Source: a virus
Length of the DNA: 28,027 nt
Virus record (IMG/VR): IMGVR_UViG_3300045051_001505
Coordinates: 1 to 28,027 of that record
Reading direction: 5' to 3' (one strand)
The notes beneath the pieces are model-generated. The model saw only the letters and a program-made list of their open reading frames with translations, searched no databases and was not told where the DNA came from. The translations under genes and the position numbers were made by a program. Below are positions 20,756 to 28,027 of this stretch, one piece after another; positions within the stretch are counted from its first letter, which is position 1; the number at the start of each line of letters is the position of its first letter.

Positions 20756-22852
20756 ATGGCAGAAAAAGATCTAAAAATAGTAATAACCGCAGACAACCAA
20801 GACGCGATTAAGAAAATCGAGGATTTTTCGAAGACACTTGATGGCGTCTCTGTCGCTAGTGCCAAGACTGGAAAGGCTCAAGAGAATATGACCAGCAGCG
20901 TCTTTAAAGGTATTGCCGCCTGGGATTTGCTAAAGGAGGGCATCAAAAAGTCTACTGATTTTGTCATGGGTAGCGTGAATGCGTATTTAGAAGCACAGAA
21001 AGCGATGGATTTGGTTCGGGGGACGGTTGAGTCTATGGGGAAGTCATACGATGCCGTTAGTCCACAGATTATTGCCTTTGGAAACAGGATGGCTGATTTG
21101 GGAGTCGATGATGAAGCAGCAATGCTCTCGATGGTGAAATTAGGAAAGGCCGCCGGCGGGGATATGGCAAAGGGGATGGAATTAGCCAAACTTGCCGCGG
21201 ATCTAACCTCTTCGGGAATCGGTGATCTCCAAAGCAACACAGATAATTTGCAGAAGATCATGGTTGGTAAGGGACAAAGAGCTCTGATGGAGTATAAATT
21301 GAACCTCGACCAAACAGCTTCCACGGCAGAAATTTTGAATGCCGTTCAAGGCAAAGTGACACAAACCGTTGAACAGTTTGCCGGTACTGTTCCCGGTCAA
21401 ATTCAAAGTGTTACCGAAGCGTACGCAAATATGAGAGAAGAGATTGGCGGCGCGTTCGTTGCTTCAATGGAGTCGGCTTTTTCCAGTGCCGGCAAAATGA
21501 ATGATGGACTGGGAATGATAAAGGATACTGGCAAGATTGTTTCTGTTTCAATCTTTGAGGTTGTGAGCGTTTTTAAACTTCTAGTTGTGAATGTTGCCTT
21601 GGTGATCTCTAAAATTATGGAGTATTACACCGTTGTCGCTAATGCAAAGGGCTTAATCACCGACCACAAAAAGGCGATGGATAACATCAATGCTGCCTTT
21701 CAAAAAACAAAAGATATTCAGAAAGATGTGACGGATACCCTAAAAGGAATGGTGAGCCCGGTTAAGAGTTTAGAGAAAGCGCAAGCAGAGTTGGCTCAGC
21801 AGCATGTTAAGACCGCAAAAACTGCGGTACAGGTTGGTGATGATATCACCAATGCAAACAAGCAGGCCGCGAATAGTTACGATCAGATTAAAGATAAGGT
21901 CAAAGCGTTTGGCAAGGAAACGGAAGATACGAACTACAAGATGGAGACGACCACCCGCGACTACTACGAAAAAATCGACAAACTGGCGGATGATCACCTT
22001 CAAAAAGTCAAAGACATCAACAAGCAAATCGCTGATGAAAATTCCAAATTCACAGACGATCAATCCAACAATTATACCGACCTTCAAAAGAGTATCGGCG
22101 AAACCATCGTCGCACACGAAGACAATAAAAAATCTCTTGAGTCGCAATTAAGTGATGAGGTGGCTAAAGGAAAAGACGCCAGCACCGACAAAATATCTCA
22201 ACTACAGAAAGAAATTGCCGCCGAAAACGCCTTTTTAGATAAACACAAGATCGACATTGCGCAGTACAACCTCGATATGACGGCGATGCGCGATCTGGCC
22301 CACAAGGACGACATCGAAAAGAAGATTTTGGATTACCAGGAGCAGAAGGCGACCGACGAAAAGCAACACGCCGAACGCTTGGCAGCTTTGCAGGATAGTT
22401 TGAACAAAGAAAACGCCGCTTATGCGACCGCGCTTGCCGAACAGAAGAGACAAACCGAAGAAGCGTTGGCTGATATGGTCCGCACCTACACGCAGAAATT
22501 TGCGGAAATTGCCGAGATCGTGAAGGGCGTGCAGAGCCTAGTAAACCAAGTGATCGCCTCTACCTCTACCCTGAAGGTTCCGACACTATCTGGACCGACT
22601 GGAGCAACCTCATTAGCCGGGAAAAGGGCCTCTGGTGGCCCCGTAAGTGGCGGTGGCGCTTATCTGGTTGGAGAACAAGGCCCTGAGTTGTTTGTGCCCG
22701 GTCAAAGCGGTGGAATCGTGCCAAATGGCGATTTGGGAGGCGGTACAACAATCAACATCCACATGAACGGGGATTTTTATACGACCCGAGAGATAGCCGA
22801 GAAGTTTGCCAATGAGATTGCTAGACAGATCAAATTTAGAATCAAAGTTTAA
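20756..22852 (+). CDS. Tail tape measure protein
   Basis: The 698-residue protein sets tail length and may reach the cell envelope at infection. It opens with LKIVITADNQDAIKKIEDFSKTLD, as many tape measures do, then a TMP-core region (AMLSMVKLGKAAGGDMAKGMELAKLAADLTSSG), a hydrophobic segment at about 261-290, a long coiled coil (about 310-600), and a C-terminal RASGGPVSGGGAYLVGEQGPELFVPGQSG motif that is common at tape measure ends. It is on the short side, which implies a tail of about 100 nm by the usual rule of 1.5 angstroms per residue. No chaperone frameshift pair precedes it; the minus-strand moron fills that place. Confidence 0.93.
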   Translation: MAEKDLKIVITADNQDAIKKIEDFSKTLDGVSVASAKTGKAQENMTSSVFKGIAAWDLLKEGIKKSTDFVMGSVNAYLEAQKAMDLVRGTVESMGKSYDAVSPQIIAFGNRMADLGVDDEAAMLSMVKLGKAAGGDMAKGMELAKLAADLTSSGIGDLQSNTDNLQKIMVGKGQRALMEYKLNLDQTASTAEILNAVQGKVTQTVEQFAGTVPGQIQSVTEAYANMREEIGGAFVASMESAFSSAGKMNDGLGMIKDTGKIVSVSIFEVVSVFKLLVVNVALVISKIMEYYTVVANAKGLITDHKKAMDNINAAFQKTKDIQKDVTDTLKGMVSPVKSLEKAQAELAQQHVKTAKTAVQVGDDITNANKQAANSYDQIKDKVKAFGKETEDTNYKMETTTRDYYEKIDKLADDHLQKVKDINKQIADENSKFTDDQSNNYTDLQKSIGETIVAHEDNKKSLESQLSDEVAKGKDASTDKISQLQKEIAAENAFLDKHKIDIAQYNLDMTAMRDLAHKDDIEKKILDYQEQKATDEKQHAERLAALQDSLNKENAAYATALAEQKRQTEEALADMVRTYTQKFAEIAEIVKGVQSLVNQVIASTSTLKVPTLSGPTGATSLAGKRASGGPVSGGGAYLVGEQGPELFVPGQSGGIVPNGDLGGGTTINIHMNGDFYTTREIAEKFANEIARQIKFRIKV

Positions 22853-22854
22853 TT

Positions 22855-24273
22855 ATGTCACTTCAGCTTAAAATTAATTCCGTCGATGTTTCCTTGCAGG
22901 TGTCTTGGGAGTCTTTGGCTAAAGTGGAAGGTTTGACCAAAGAACCGGATACCCTGGCTTTTAGCATCAACAAAACACCGACCAAGACCATTCCGGATCT
23001 GGGTGCCATAGTTGAATTGTACGAAGATAGCGTCAAGATCTTCGCCGGCGCGATCGTGGGGCGCAAGGATGTGATCGTTGGGGGCATTCTCGAGGGTTAT
23101 GAGTTCGATTGCAAAGACTATACCGATCAGCTCGATTCGATGCTTGTTGTTCGCCGGTATGAAAATCAGACCGCGCGAGATATTTTGCTGGATATTATTG
23201 CTCAATTTGCGACCGGCTTCACGACCACCAATGTTGCTGCGAGTACGCCAGATGTGGCATCGATAAAATTTAATTACGAGCCCGTCTCTAAGGCAATTCA
23301 GAAACTAGCCGATCTAATCGGCTGGGACTGGTATGTCGATTATGACAAAGATATTCACTTCTTTGCCGAAGAATCACTATCGGCACCTTTTAATTTAGAC
23401 GACACTAGCGGAAATTTTGAATGGGGAAGCCTGGAACTTTCCGGATCTATTCTTGAGTTGCGCAATTCTATTTTTATTCGAGGGGGCGAGTATCTATCGA
23501 CCATTGCCGAAGCGGATGCGGCCGACAAGGGGATTGCCGATGGTACGCAGCGCGTCATTTTGATGGGCTATCGTTACCAAAACATCCAGATCAAGGTTGG
23601 AGGAGTGGCGAAGACTGTTGGCATTGATCCGATTGATGACCCCACCGCTTTTGATTGTCTCTATAACTTTAACGAAAAGGCGCTTAAATTCCGCGACGAT
23701 AACAAGCCGGCTGCCAGTGCTTCCTACACTATTTTTGGCAATGCCTATATCCCGCTCATTGTGCATATTCAAGACCAGGGCAGTATCGGATCTTATGGCG
23801 AGCGCCAGCATGTCGAGTTTCAGAAAGACATCACCAGTATTGATGAGGCGATTACCTTTGGCCGCTCACAACTCCGTCAATGGAACGCCGGGGCACAGGA
23901 AGCCAAATTTAAGACAAAGGTAACCGGATTAAAGACCGGAATGTCGATCAGAGTCACGAGTGTTATTCGAGGAATCGATAAAACATTTAAGATCAACAAG
24001 ATCGATGGAAAAGCTAGAGGCAATGACCATATGATCTATGAAATCTCTCTTTTGGCTTCCGGCCAGGTGACCTTCACCGATATGATGGAGGGTCTTTTGA
24101 GTGCCGATCGCAAGAATGTGGAGATTGCCGACAACGAGATTTTGCAGCGTTTGATGGAGTTTAATGAATCAATCTCTATTAGTGACACAGCATCGGCTTC
24201 GAAGCGATCGGGACCGTACAAATGGGGAGCGGACGCTAATGCCCTAGTCTGGGATTTATCAACTTGGAGTTAA
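22855..24273 (+). CDS. Tail hub / baseplate protein (Gp37-like)
   Basis: The 472-residue protein fits siphophage tail-hub proteins of the Gp37/gp27-like class: an N-terminal beta domain (LKINSVDVSLQVSWESLAKVEGLTKEPDTLAFSI), IVELYEDSVKIFAGAIVGRK, then FDCKDYTDQLDSMLVV and a domain with IQKLADLIGWDWYVDYDKDIHFFA. The sequence (A/V)R-D-I-L-L-D-I-I-A-x-(Y/F) and the L-A-x-x-x-G-W-x-W-Y-(I/V)-D pattern are typical of this class. It is 2 bases after the tape measure. The C-terminal SRVTSVIRGI to FKINKIDGKARG region completes the hub fold. Exact subfamily is uncertain. Confidence 0.8.
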   Translation: MSLQLKINSVDVSLQVSWESLAKVEGLTKEPDTLAFSINKTPTKTIPDLGAIVELYEDSVKIFAGAIVGRKDVIVGGILEGYEFDCKDYTDQLDSMLVVRRYENQTARDILLDIIAQFATGFTTTNVAASTPDVASIKFNYEPVSKAIQKLADLIGWDWYVDYDKDIHFFAEESLSAPFNLDDTSGNFEWGSLELSGSILELRNSIFIRGGEYLSTIAEADAADKGIADGTQRVILMGYRYQNIQIKVGGVAKTVGIDPIDDPTAFDCLYNFNEKALKFRDDNKPAASASYTIFGNAYIPLIVHIQDQGSIGSYGERQHVEFQKDITSIDEAITFGRSQLRQWNAGAQEAKFKTKVTGLKTGMSIRVTSVIRGIDKTFKINKIDGKARGNDHMIYEISLLASGQVTFTDMMEGLLSADRKNVEIADNEILQRLMEFNESISISDTASASKRSGPYKWGADANALVWDLSTWS

Positions 24274-24277
24274 ATAT

Positions 24278-24769
24278 ATGAATATACAAACAAAAGAAAA
24301 ATTTAATATCAGTGGAAAAGTAAAAATCATCACGACCAAAGTCGGAACTGATGAAGTTTTGCGTGAGACAGACTGGATGAAAAATCTAGTGATGAATGGC
24401 GCCAGTACCGGCATTAATTTGATCGCACAAAAGCTCTGTGGCGACAATACCTATTCTTTGAATATCAACAAGGCAGACATCGGCACCGGTACAAACACGC
24501 CAGCCAATGGCGACACACAACTTCAGACTGCCGTGGCGCGCGGGGTGGCGACTCCTCAAGGATCAGCCGGGGGTGTAGCAACGCTAAAATTCTTCTTTTC
24601 TGATGGCGTTTTGGCCAACGGAACATATAAAGAATTTGGAACCTTCGTTGATGGTGGAGTGGCAGTCAATACCGGACAGATATTTAATCGCATTCTATTT
24701 GGAACACCCTACACCAAAGGGACCGGAGAAGACACGACGATATTAGTAACTTTAACAATTAGCAATTAA
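24278..24769 (+). CDS. Tail-tip / fibre-associated structural protein
   Basis: The 163-residue protein begins with GKVKIITTKVGTDEVLRETDWMKNLVMNGA and continues with INKADIGTGTNTPANGDTQLQTAV, then KFFFSDGVLANGTYKEFGTF and QIFNRILFGTPYTKGTGEDTTI. The G-(T/I)-G-T-x-T-P-A-x-x-D-T-x-L, F-x-(N/S)-R and K-x-x-x-(D/E)-x-x-x-(V/I) order is widespread in phage tail and baseplate proteins. It lies between the hub and a fibre gene, 4 bases after the hub stop. It probably links hub and fibre; the biochemical role is unknown. Confidence 0.65.
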   Translation: MNIQTKEKFNISGKVKIITTKVGTDEVLRETDWMKNLVMNGASTGINLIAQKLCGDNTYSLNINKADIGTGTNTPANGDTQLQTAVARGVATPQGSAGGVATLKFFFSDGVLANGTYKEFGTFVDGGVAVNTGQIFNRILFGTPYTKGTGEDTTILVTLTISN

Positions 24770-24777
24770 ATAAAAAT

Positions 24778-25779
24778 ATGATACAAGCAGGACAAACAGC
24801 AGCGGCATCAGATTTCGTCAGTTCCTCATCCGGAGCTGGTGATAGCGGCAAGGTACCAAAACTAGATGCGGCGGGAAAACTACTCGCGGCTTTCTTGCCG
24901 TATCTCTTTAAAAACACATCGGCCGGGGCGGGCGATGCTGGCAAGGGCCCATTGCTGGATTCTACTGGCCAACTCGATAAAACATTTATCAAATTCGATT
25001 TGCCGGTGGTAAGAACCTATGTCACTTCGAATATCGGGAATACTGATACTCGATTCACGATGACAAAGGTTAGCAATACGATCCGATATACCTATACCGG
25101 GACCGGAACTAACCCAAATATTTCGGCCGCAACTTTCCCGGTGGGGACGCCTGTTCAGATTTATAGCCATTCCTTCAATGGAAATAATAACGGCAATTTT
25201 ATAGTCACAGCATCAGGGGCAAACTATTTTGAGGTCACAAATGCGGCCGGAGTTGCGGAAAGCGACAAGACGATGGATGCAAACTTCATTCTAATGAAAG
25301 GAAGTATTTGGACTAAGCCAGCAGGTTTGAAATATATAGAAGTGGAGTTGGTAGACGGAGGTAATGGCGGCGTAGCTGGAAAGGGTGGAATGTCTGGCGC
25401 GTATGCGAGAAAACTGATTGCCGCTGCTGATCTTGCGGCCACTATGGCCGTCATGTCCGGGGCCTTTGGTCTAGGGGCATATTATGCCGGCGGTGGCTGG
25501 AATGGTAGTGGAAGAGCAGCCGGAATATCATATTTTGGCACACTCGTTGATAACACTCATGGAGATCTGCTTATTTCCGGACAAGATGGAGACACCAATC
25601 GTTCGGGAACATCTAGTCAGGGAGGGAATGGAGGGTCTAATCCTCTTGGTTTTGGTGGTGTTGTCGGAACGGGTCCAACTGGCTACGGTGGCGGTGGGTG
25701 TGGCTGGAACGGTGACGGATATGGAGCGGCAGGAAATGGGACTGGTGGAATTGTTATTGTTAAAGAATTTTATAACTAA
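24778..25779 (+). CDS. Glycine-rich tail fibre / receptor-binding protein
   Basis: The 333-residue protein has two N-terminal repeats of SGAGDSGKVPKLDAAGKL (about 18-35, again about 47-65 as AGAGDAGKGPLLDSTGQL). A beta domain follows with VGTPVQIYSHSFNGNNNGNFIV, and then a Gly-rich C-terminal domain beginning at SIWTKPAGLKYIEVELVDGG and including GGNGGSNPLGFGG and GGGGCGWNGDGYG. The W-x-K-P-x-G-x-K-x-(I/V)-x-V-(E/Q)-(V/L)-x-G-x-(G)-(G/N) pattern marks the glycine-rich adhesin domain found in phage receptor-binding proteins. It is the last tail gene before the lysis cassette. The specific receptor cannot be read from sequence. Confidence 0.8.
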   Translation: MIQAGQTAAASDFVSSSSGAGDSGKVPKLDAAGKLLAAFLPYLFKNTSAGAGDAGKGPLLDSTGQLDKTFIKFDLPVVRTYVTSNIGNTDTRFTMTKVSNTIRYTYTGTGTNPNISAATFPVGTPVQIYSHSFNGNNNGNFIVTASGANYFEVTNAAGVAESDKTMDANFILMKGSIWTKPAGLKYIEVELVDGGNGGVAGKGGMSGAYARKLIAAADLAATMAVMSGAFGLGAYYAGGGWNGSGRAAGISYFGTLVDNTHGDLLISGQDGDTNRSGTSSQGGNGGSNPLGFGGVVGTGPTGYGGGGCGWNGDGYGAAGNGTGGIVIVKEFYN

Positions 25780-25787
25780 CACGATAT

Positions 25788-26864
25788 ATGACTAATTTTC
25801 TAAAAAATATATTTAAGAAAAAAGATCCGGTATTGTTGCCCGGAGCCCTGGATGATCCGCGGCCTTACGAAGATCGCATTAGCGACAAAAAGTTTGAGGA
25901 AACCGTCGCGCAAATTAATCCGGTCAAATGGGTAGAAAAATCGATCAGCGAATGGCGCCGGTTCTCTATCCGCAATCAAGACGGCTCGGGTAGCTGTGTC
26001 GCTCAAACAATCGCCAAATTGTGCGAGATCTTGTGGTTTCTGCTTACAGGCGAGAGGGTCCAGTATTCGGCCGCAGATCCATACCAAAAGCGCTCAAACA
26101 AAAGTAGCTCGGGGATGAACTATGGAGATGTGCCGACTGTGACGAAAGATGGTGTTACCCTTGAAGTTTTAATGCCCTCGCAGAATATGTCTGAAAGCGA
26201 GATAAATTCTGCTACGCGCACAAAAATGGCCGACAAAATCAGCAAAGTCTTTCCTCTCGGAGATTGGCTACAAATGCAGTTTGATATTGAGACGATTGCC
26301 TCTGTCATCCAAACAACCGGCAAAGGGGTGATGGTTTGGTTCAAATTTAATTATCCGGACTGGACTGATATACCGACTGTCGCCACCGCCAACCCGCAAT
26401 ATGGTCACTCGGTCACCGCGGTTGATTTTACGCTCTACAAGGGCAAGAAATATCTCGTGATAGAGGATAGTTGGGGCAAATTTGGCCTGTTTGATGGACA
26501 AAGACTAATTAGCCAGGAGTTTATCAAGGCTAGAATGTTCTTGGCCGCCTACCCGATCAATTTCCGTAACGAAGAAGAAAAAAGACCAACTAAGCCGATT
26601 CACACTTTCAGTAAAGAGTTACGCTTTTCGCCTTCCTATTCTACCGATCCGGATGTTGTCGCGCTTCAAGATTGTCTGAAGTATCTCGGAATTTTCCCGA
26701 CCAATATTGCGAGCACCGGATACTATGGCGCGATCACCGCTCAATATGTCCTAGAATTTCAGAAGCAATATGGCGTGAGCGATATGGCAACGCTAGACAA
26801 ACTAGGCGGCCGGGTCGTCGGTCCGAGCACCTTGGCAAAATTAAACGAATTATTTAACGCTTAA
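25788..26864 (+). CDS. Papain-like peptidase with peptidoglycan-binding domain
   Basis: The 358-residue protein has a C1 (papain-like) peptidase domain: Q64 and C70 in NQDGSGSCVAQTI, H207 in QYGHSVTAVDFTLYKGKKYLVIEDSWG, with the Asn of the usual N-S-W-G triad replaced by D227 (D-S-W-G). The C-terminal 90 residues are a PG_binding_1 domain: SPSYSTDPDVVALQDCLKYLGIFPTNI, STGYYGAITAQYVLEFQKQYGV, and a last VGPSTLAKLNELF. Together they suggest a wall-targeted peptidase acting at lysis or on entry. There is no signal peptide, so export would need a holin or virion delivery. It is the first gene of the lysis cassette, 8 bases after the fibre gene. Confidence 0.88.
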   Translation: MTNFLKNIFKKKDPVLLPGALDDPRPYEDRISDKKFEETVAQINPVKWVEKSISEWRRFSIRNQDGSGSCVAQTIAKLCEILWFLLTGERVQYSAADPYQKRSNKSSSGMNYGDVPTVTKDGVTLEVLMPSQNMSESEINSATRTKMADKISKVFPLGDWLQMQFDIETIASVIQTTGKGVMVWFKFNYPDWTDIPTVATANPQYGHSVTAVDFTLYKGKKYLVIEDSWGKFGLFDGQRLISQEFIKARMFLAAYPINFRNEEEKRPTKPIHTFSKELRFSPSYSTDPDVVALQDCLKYLGIFPTNIASTGYYGAITAQYVLEFQKQYGVSDMATLDKLGGRVVGPSTLAKLNELFNA

Positions 26865-26867
26865 AAT

Positions 26868-27308
26868 ATGGATCAGAGCGAAAAATTATATACCACGGCC
26901 AAGAGCTTGCTGGGCTACAACCTAGCCAAAGGAAACGAGATGCTTGGCTGTGCGCAGTCTATCTCTGCGGTAATCAACGAGGCTTTTCCAGATGATCGCG
27001 TCCATTTTGTCGGGACTGGAGAGGTATATGACTGGTGCAAAAAAAGCGATAAATGGGAGCAGGTAGACAAACCGCAGGCCGGCGATCTGATCGTTTCGCC
27101 AACAACGATGATTCCGAGCGGATCACCATTAGAGCATGGACATGTGGGCATTGTGGGGATGATTCCGTCTGCTGATGGTTCGGTCTATATCATGTCGAAC
27201 AACTCACTGGAGGGCTATTTTGACACCCACACCACCCTTAGAAAGTGGTTAGATTATTACCACATCTATGGCCAAATCCCAACATTCTTTTTTAGAAGAA
27301 TTGCCTGA
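26868..27308 (+). CDS. CHAP / NlpC-P60-like peptidoglycan hydrolase
   Basis: The 146-residue protein shows the papain-like wall hydrolase plan: C28 in EMLGCAQSISAVINEAF, the QAGDLIVSP strand (70-78), H92 in HGHVGIVGMIPS, and a polar residue in IMSNNSLEG (N111/N112). This is the C-H-N order of CHAP and NlpC/P60 amidases and endopeptidases that cut peptide cross-links. It is a single-domain enzyme without a signal peptide and follows the C1 peptidase by 3 bases. It is the second of three likely wall hydrolases in a row. The bond cut cannot be decided from sequence alone. Confidence 0.8.
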   Translation: MDQSEKLYTTAKSLLGYNLAKGNEMLGCAQSISAVINEAFPDDRVHFVGTGEVYDWCKKSDKWEQVDKPQAGDLIVSPTTMIPSGSPLEHGHVGIVGMIPSADGSVYIMSNNSLEGYFDTHTTLRKWLDYYHIYGQIPTFFFRRIA

Positions 27309-27347
27309 TCTAGTCCATCGGGCTTTAGAAGTTAATTAAAAATTATT

Positions 27348-27593
27348 ATGGAAAATAAATTTGGTATTCTCTCATCATCGGTTAATTCCGATCAGTTAAG
27401 CGCCACGGTCTCGGGGGCGATCTTGTCGGTCGCTGCGCTGATCATTATGCTAGGAAAAGCGTTTGGTATCGAGATCGCCAGTGATCAGATCACAACTTTT
27501 GCTTCGCAGGCAGGTCTTGCGGCCGGCAGTCTCTGGTTCCTATATGGAGCAATCCGGAAGGTGATTGTAAAAATCGCCGCGCCGAAGCAGTAA
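27348..27593 (+). CDS. Holin-like small membrane protein
   Basis: The 81-residue protein has two hydrophobic segments (about 20-38, SGAILSVAALIIMLGKAFGI, and about 50-69, AGLAAGSLWFLYGAIRK) with a basic C-terminus (KVIVKIAAPKQ), the plan of a small two-segment holin. It lies in the lysis cassette between the CHAP-like enzyme and the SLT lysozyme. The ATG follows an A/T-rich stretch. A holin of a different type lies at 13352, so one of the two may be a second holin, antiholin or a non-lytic membrane protein. Confidence 0.75.
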   Translation: MENKFGILSSSVNSDQLSATVSGAILSVAALIIMLGKAFGIEIASDQITTFASQAGLAAGSLWFLYGAIRKVIVKIAAPKQ

Positions 27594-27622
27594 AAGCCGG
27601 GCGGTGCTTTAACCGCTACACC

Positions 27623-28027
27623 ATGTTTACATCTTTATTGTTGCTCCTATCCTTGGGGACTACTACCCAACAGGTAAAACTAGCGGATGAGCCTCTGGAA
27701 CCAAAGCAACAAATCGTATATTACGCCAAGCGGTACGGAGTTGATCCGGATCTTGCGGTTCGGATCGCCGACTGTGAAAGCCATCTTGCTCAATTCAAGG
27801 ACGGTAAGGTCTTGCGAGGGGTCCAAAATCCACAGGACATCGGACTTTTCCAAATTAATGAAAAATACCACCTTGAAAATAGCAAGAAAGCCGGCCTGAA
27901 TATTTACGAACAAGAAGGAAATATAAAATATGCCGCGCTTCTGATGAGAGACCAGGGTACAACGCCCTGGAACTGGTCAAAAAACTGCTGGCAAGTGCGC
28001 AATAAAATAAATTCTGCGCAAGATTGA
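27623..28027 (+). CDS. SLT-type transglycosylase / lysozyme with N-terminal signal
   Basis: The 134-residue protein starts with a short hydrophobic signal-like segment (FTSLLLLLSLG) and continues with the SLT lysozyme plan: E52 in IADCESHLAQF as catalytic acid, QDIGLFQIN (71-78), NIKYAALLMRDQG and WNWSKNCW near the C-terminus. It would cut the glycan strands of peptidoglycan. An N-terminal signal suggests Sec-dependent export, unlike the other two hydrolases. The gene ends exactly at the window end with TGA. Start 27623 gives the signal, so it is preferred to internal ATGs. Confidence 0.87.
   Translation: MFTSLLLLLSLGTTTQQVKLADEPLEPKQQIVYYAKRYGVDPDLAVRIADCESHLAQFKDGKVLRGVQNPQDIGLFQINEKYHLENSKKAGLNIYEQEGNIKYAALLMRDQGTTPWNWSKNCWQVRNKINSAQD

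Noticed and set aside
27560-27640. A D-arm-like sequence on the minus strand (GTGTAGCGGTTAAAGCAC)
   Set aside because: No matching acceptor stem or TTCGA-type T arm follows downstream on that strand, so it is not a tRNA or a convincing remnant.
1-28027. TGA recoded as Gly or Trp, as in some CPR lineages
   Set aside because: TGA ends several independent genes at the expected length (3764, 5051, 7291, 7506, 10869, 13092, 28027), often overlapping the next start.
1-28027. CRISPR arrays or insertion sequences
   Set aside because: No spaced direct repeats and no transposase-like frame with terminal inverted repeats were seen.

Overview
The window is almost certainly part of a tailed, siphovirus-like phage or prophage. 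It holds a complete HK97-type head module, a long-tail module with a tape measure, a lysis cassette, and a RecT/RusA/replication module. Almost everything is on the + strand and tightly packed, with many ATGA stop/start overlaps. TGA ends many genes (3764, 5051, 7291, 7506, 10869, 13092, 28027), so TGA is a stop and recoding to Gly or Trp is not supported. Most starts follow an A/T-rich run such as aatATG or ttATG without a Shine-Dalgarno sequence. Secreted proteins carry ATST- and NVGIGTT-type repeats. Both traits are common in Patescibacteria (CPR), so a CPR host is my inference, but nothing here proves it.

Layout. (1) 1-4523, DNA metabolism: a RecT annealase, a single polypeptide joining a RecB/Cas4-type nuclease to an FtsK-type motor, a replisome-organiser-like protein whose linker contains iteron-like repeats, an unknown protein and RusA. 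(2) 4551-5465, small genes: two Cys4 zinc-ribbon peptides, a Thr(GGU)-like tRNA with a greatly enlarged anticodon loop, and two small proteins. (3) 5404-7506, packaging: small and large terminase and a DUF2292-like peptide. (4) 7508-7652, regulatory cassette A (DnaA box, promoter, structured hairpin plus U-run) immediately before the portal gene. (5) 7659-10869, a portal-MuF fusion and a virion-type protein. (6) 10866-13792, an accessory island between portal and protease: a signal-peptide NVGIGTT-repeat protein, a tyrosine recombinase with its own promoter and leader hairpin, a small secreted protein and a holin. (7) 13797-13943, regulatory cassette B, built on the same plan as A. (8) 13976-19982, protease/scaffold, major capsid protein, small head proteins, connector, neck and tail-terminator proteins and tail tube. 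(9) 19981-20726, a self-contained minus-strand moron with promoter, two genes and terminator, occupying the usual place of the tail-assembly chaperones. (10) 20756-25779, tape measure, tail hub and fibres. (11) 25788-28027, lysis: a papain-like peptidase with a peptidoglycan-binding domain, a CHAP/NlpC-like enzyme, a holin-like protein and an SLT lysozyme.

How it may work together. RecT plus a nuclease-translocase would resect and anneal DNA ends, RusA would resolve branches, and terminase would package concatemers into the HK97 capsid. Cassettes A and B precede the two large structural operons (portal; protease-capsid-tail) and look like a shared late-gene control device. The most unusual points are the nuclease-FtsK fusion beside RecT, the paired promoter/RNA cassettes, and the tRNA with an intron-like insert.
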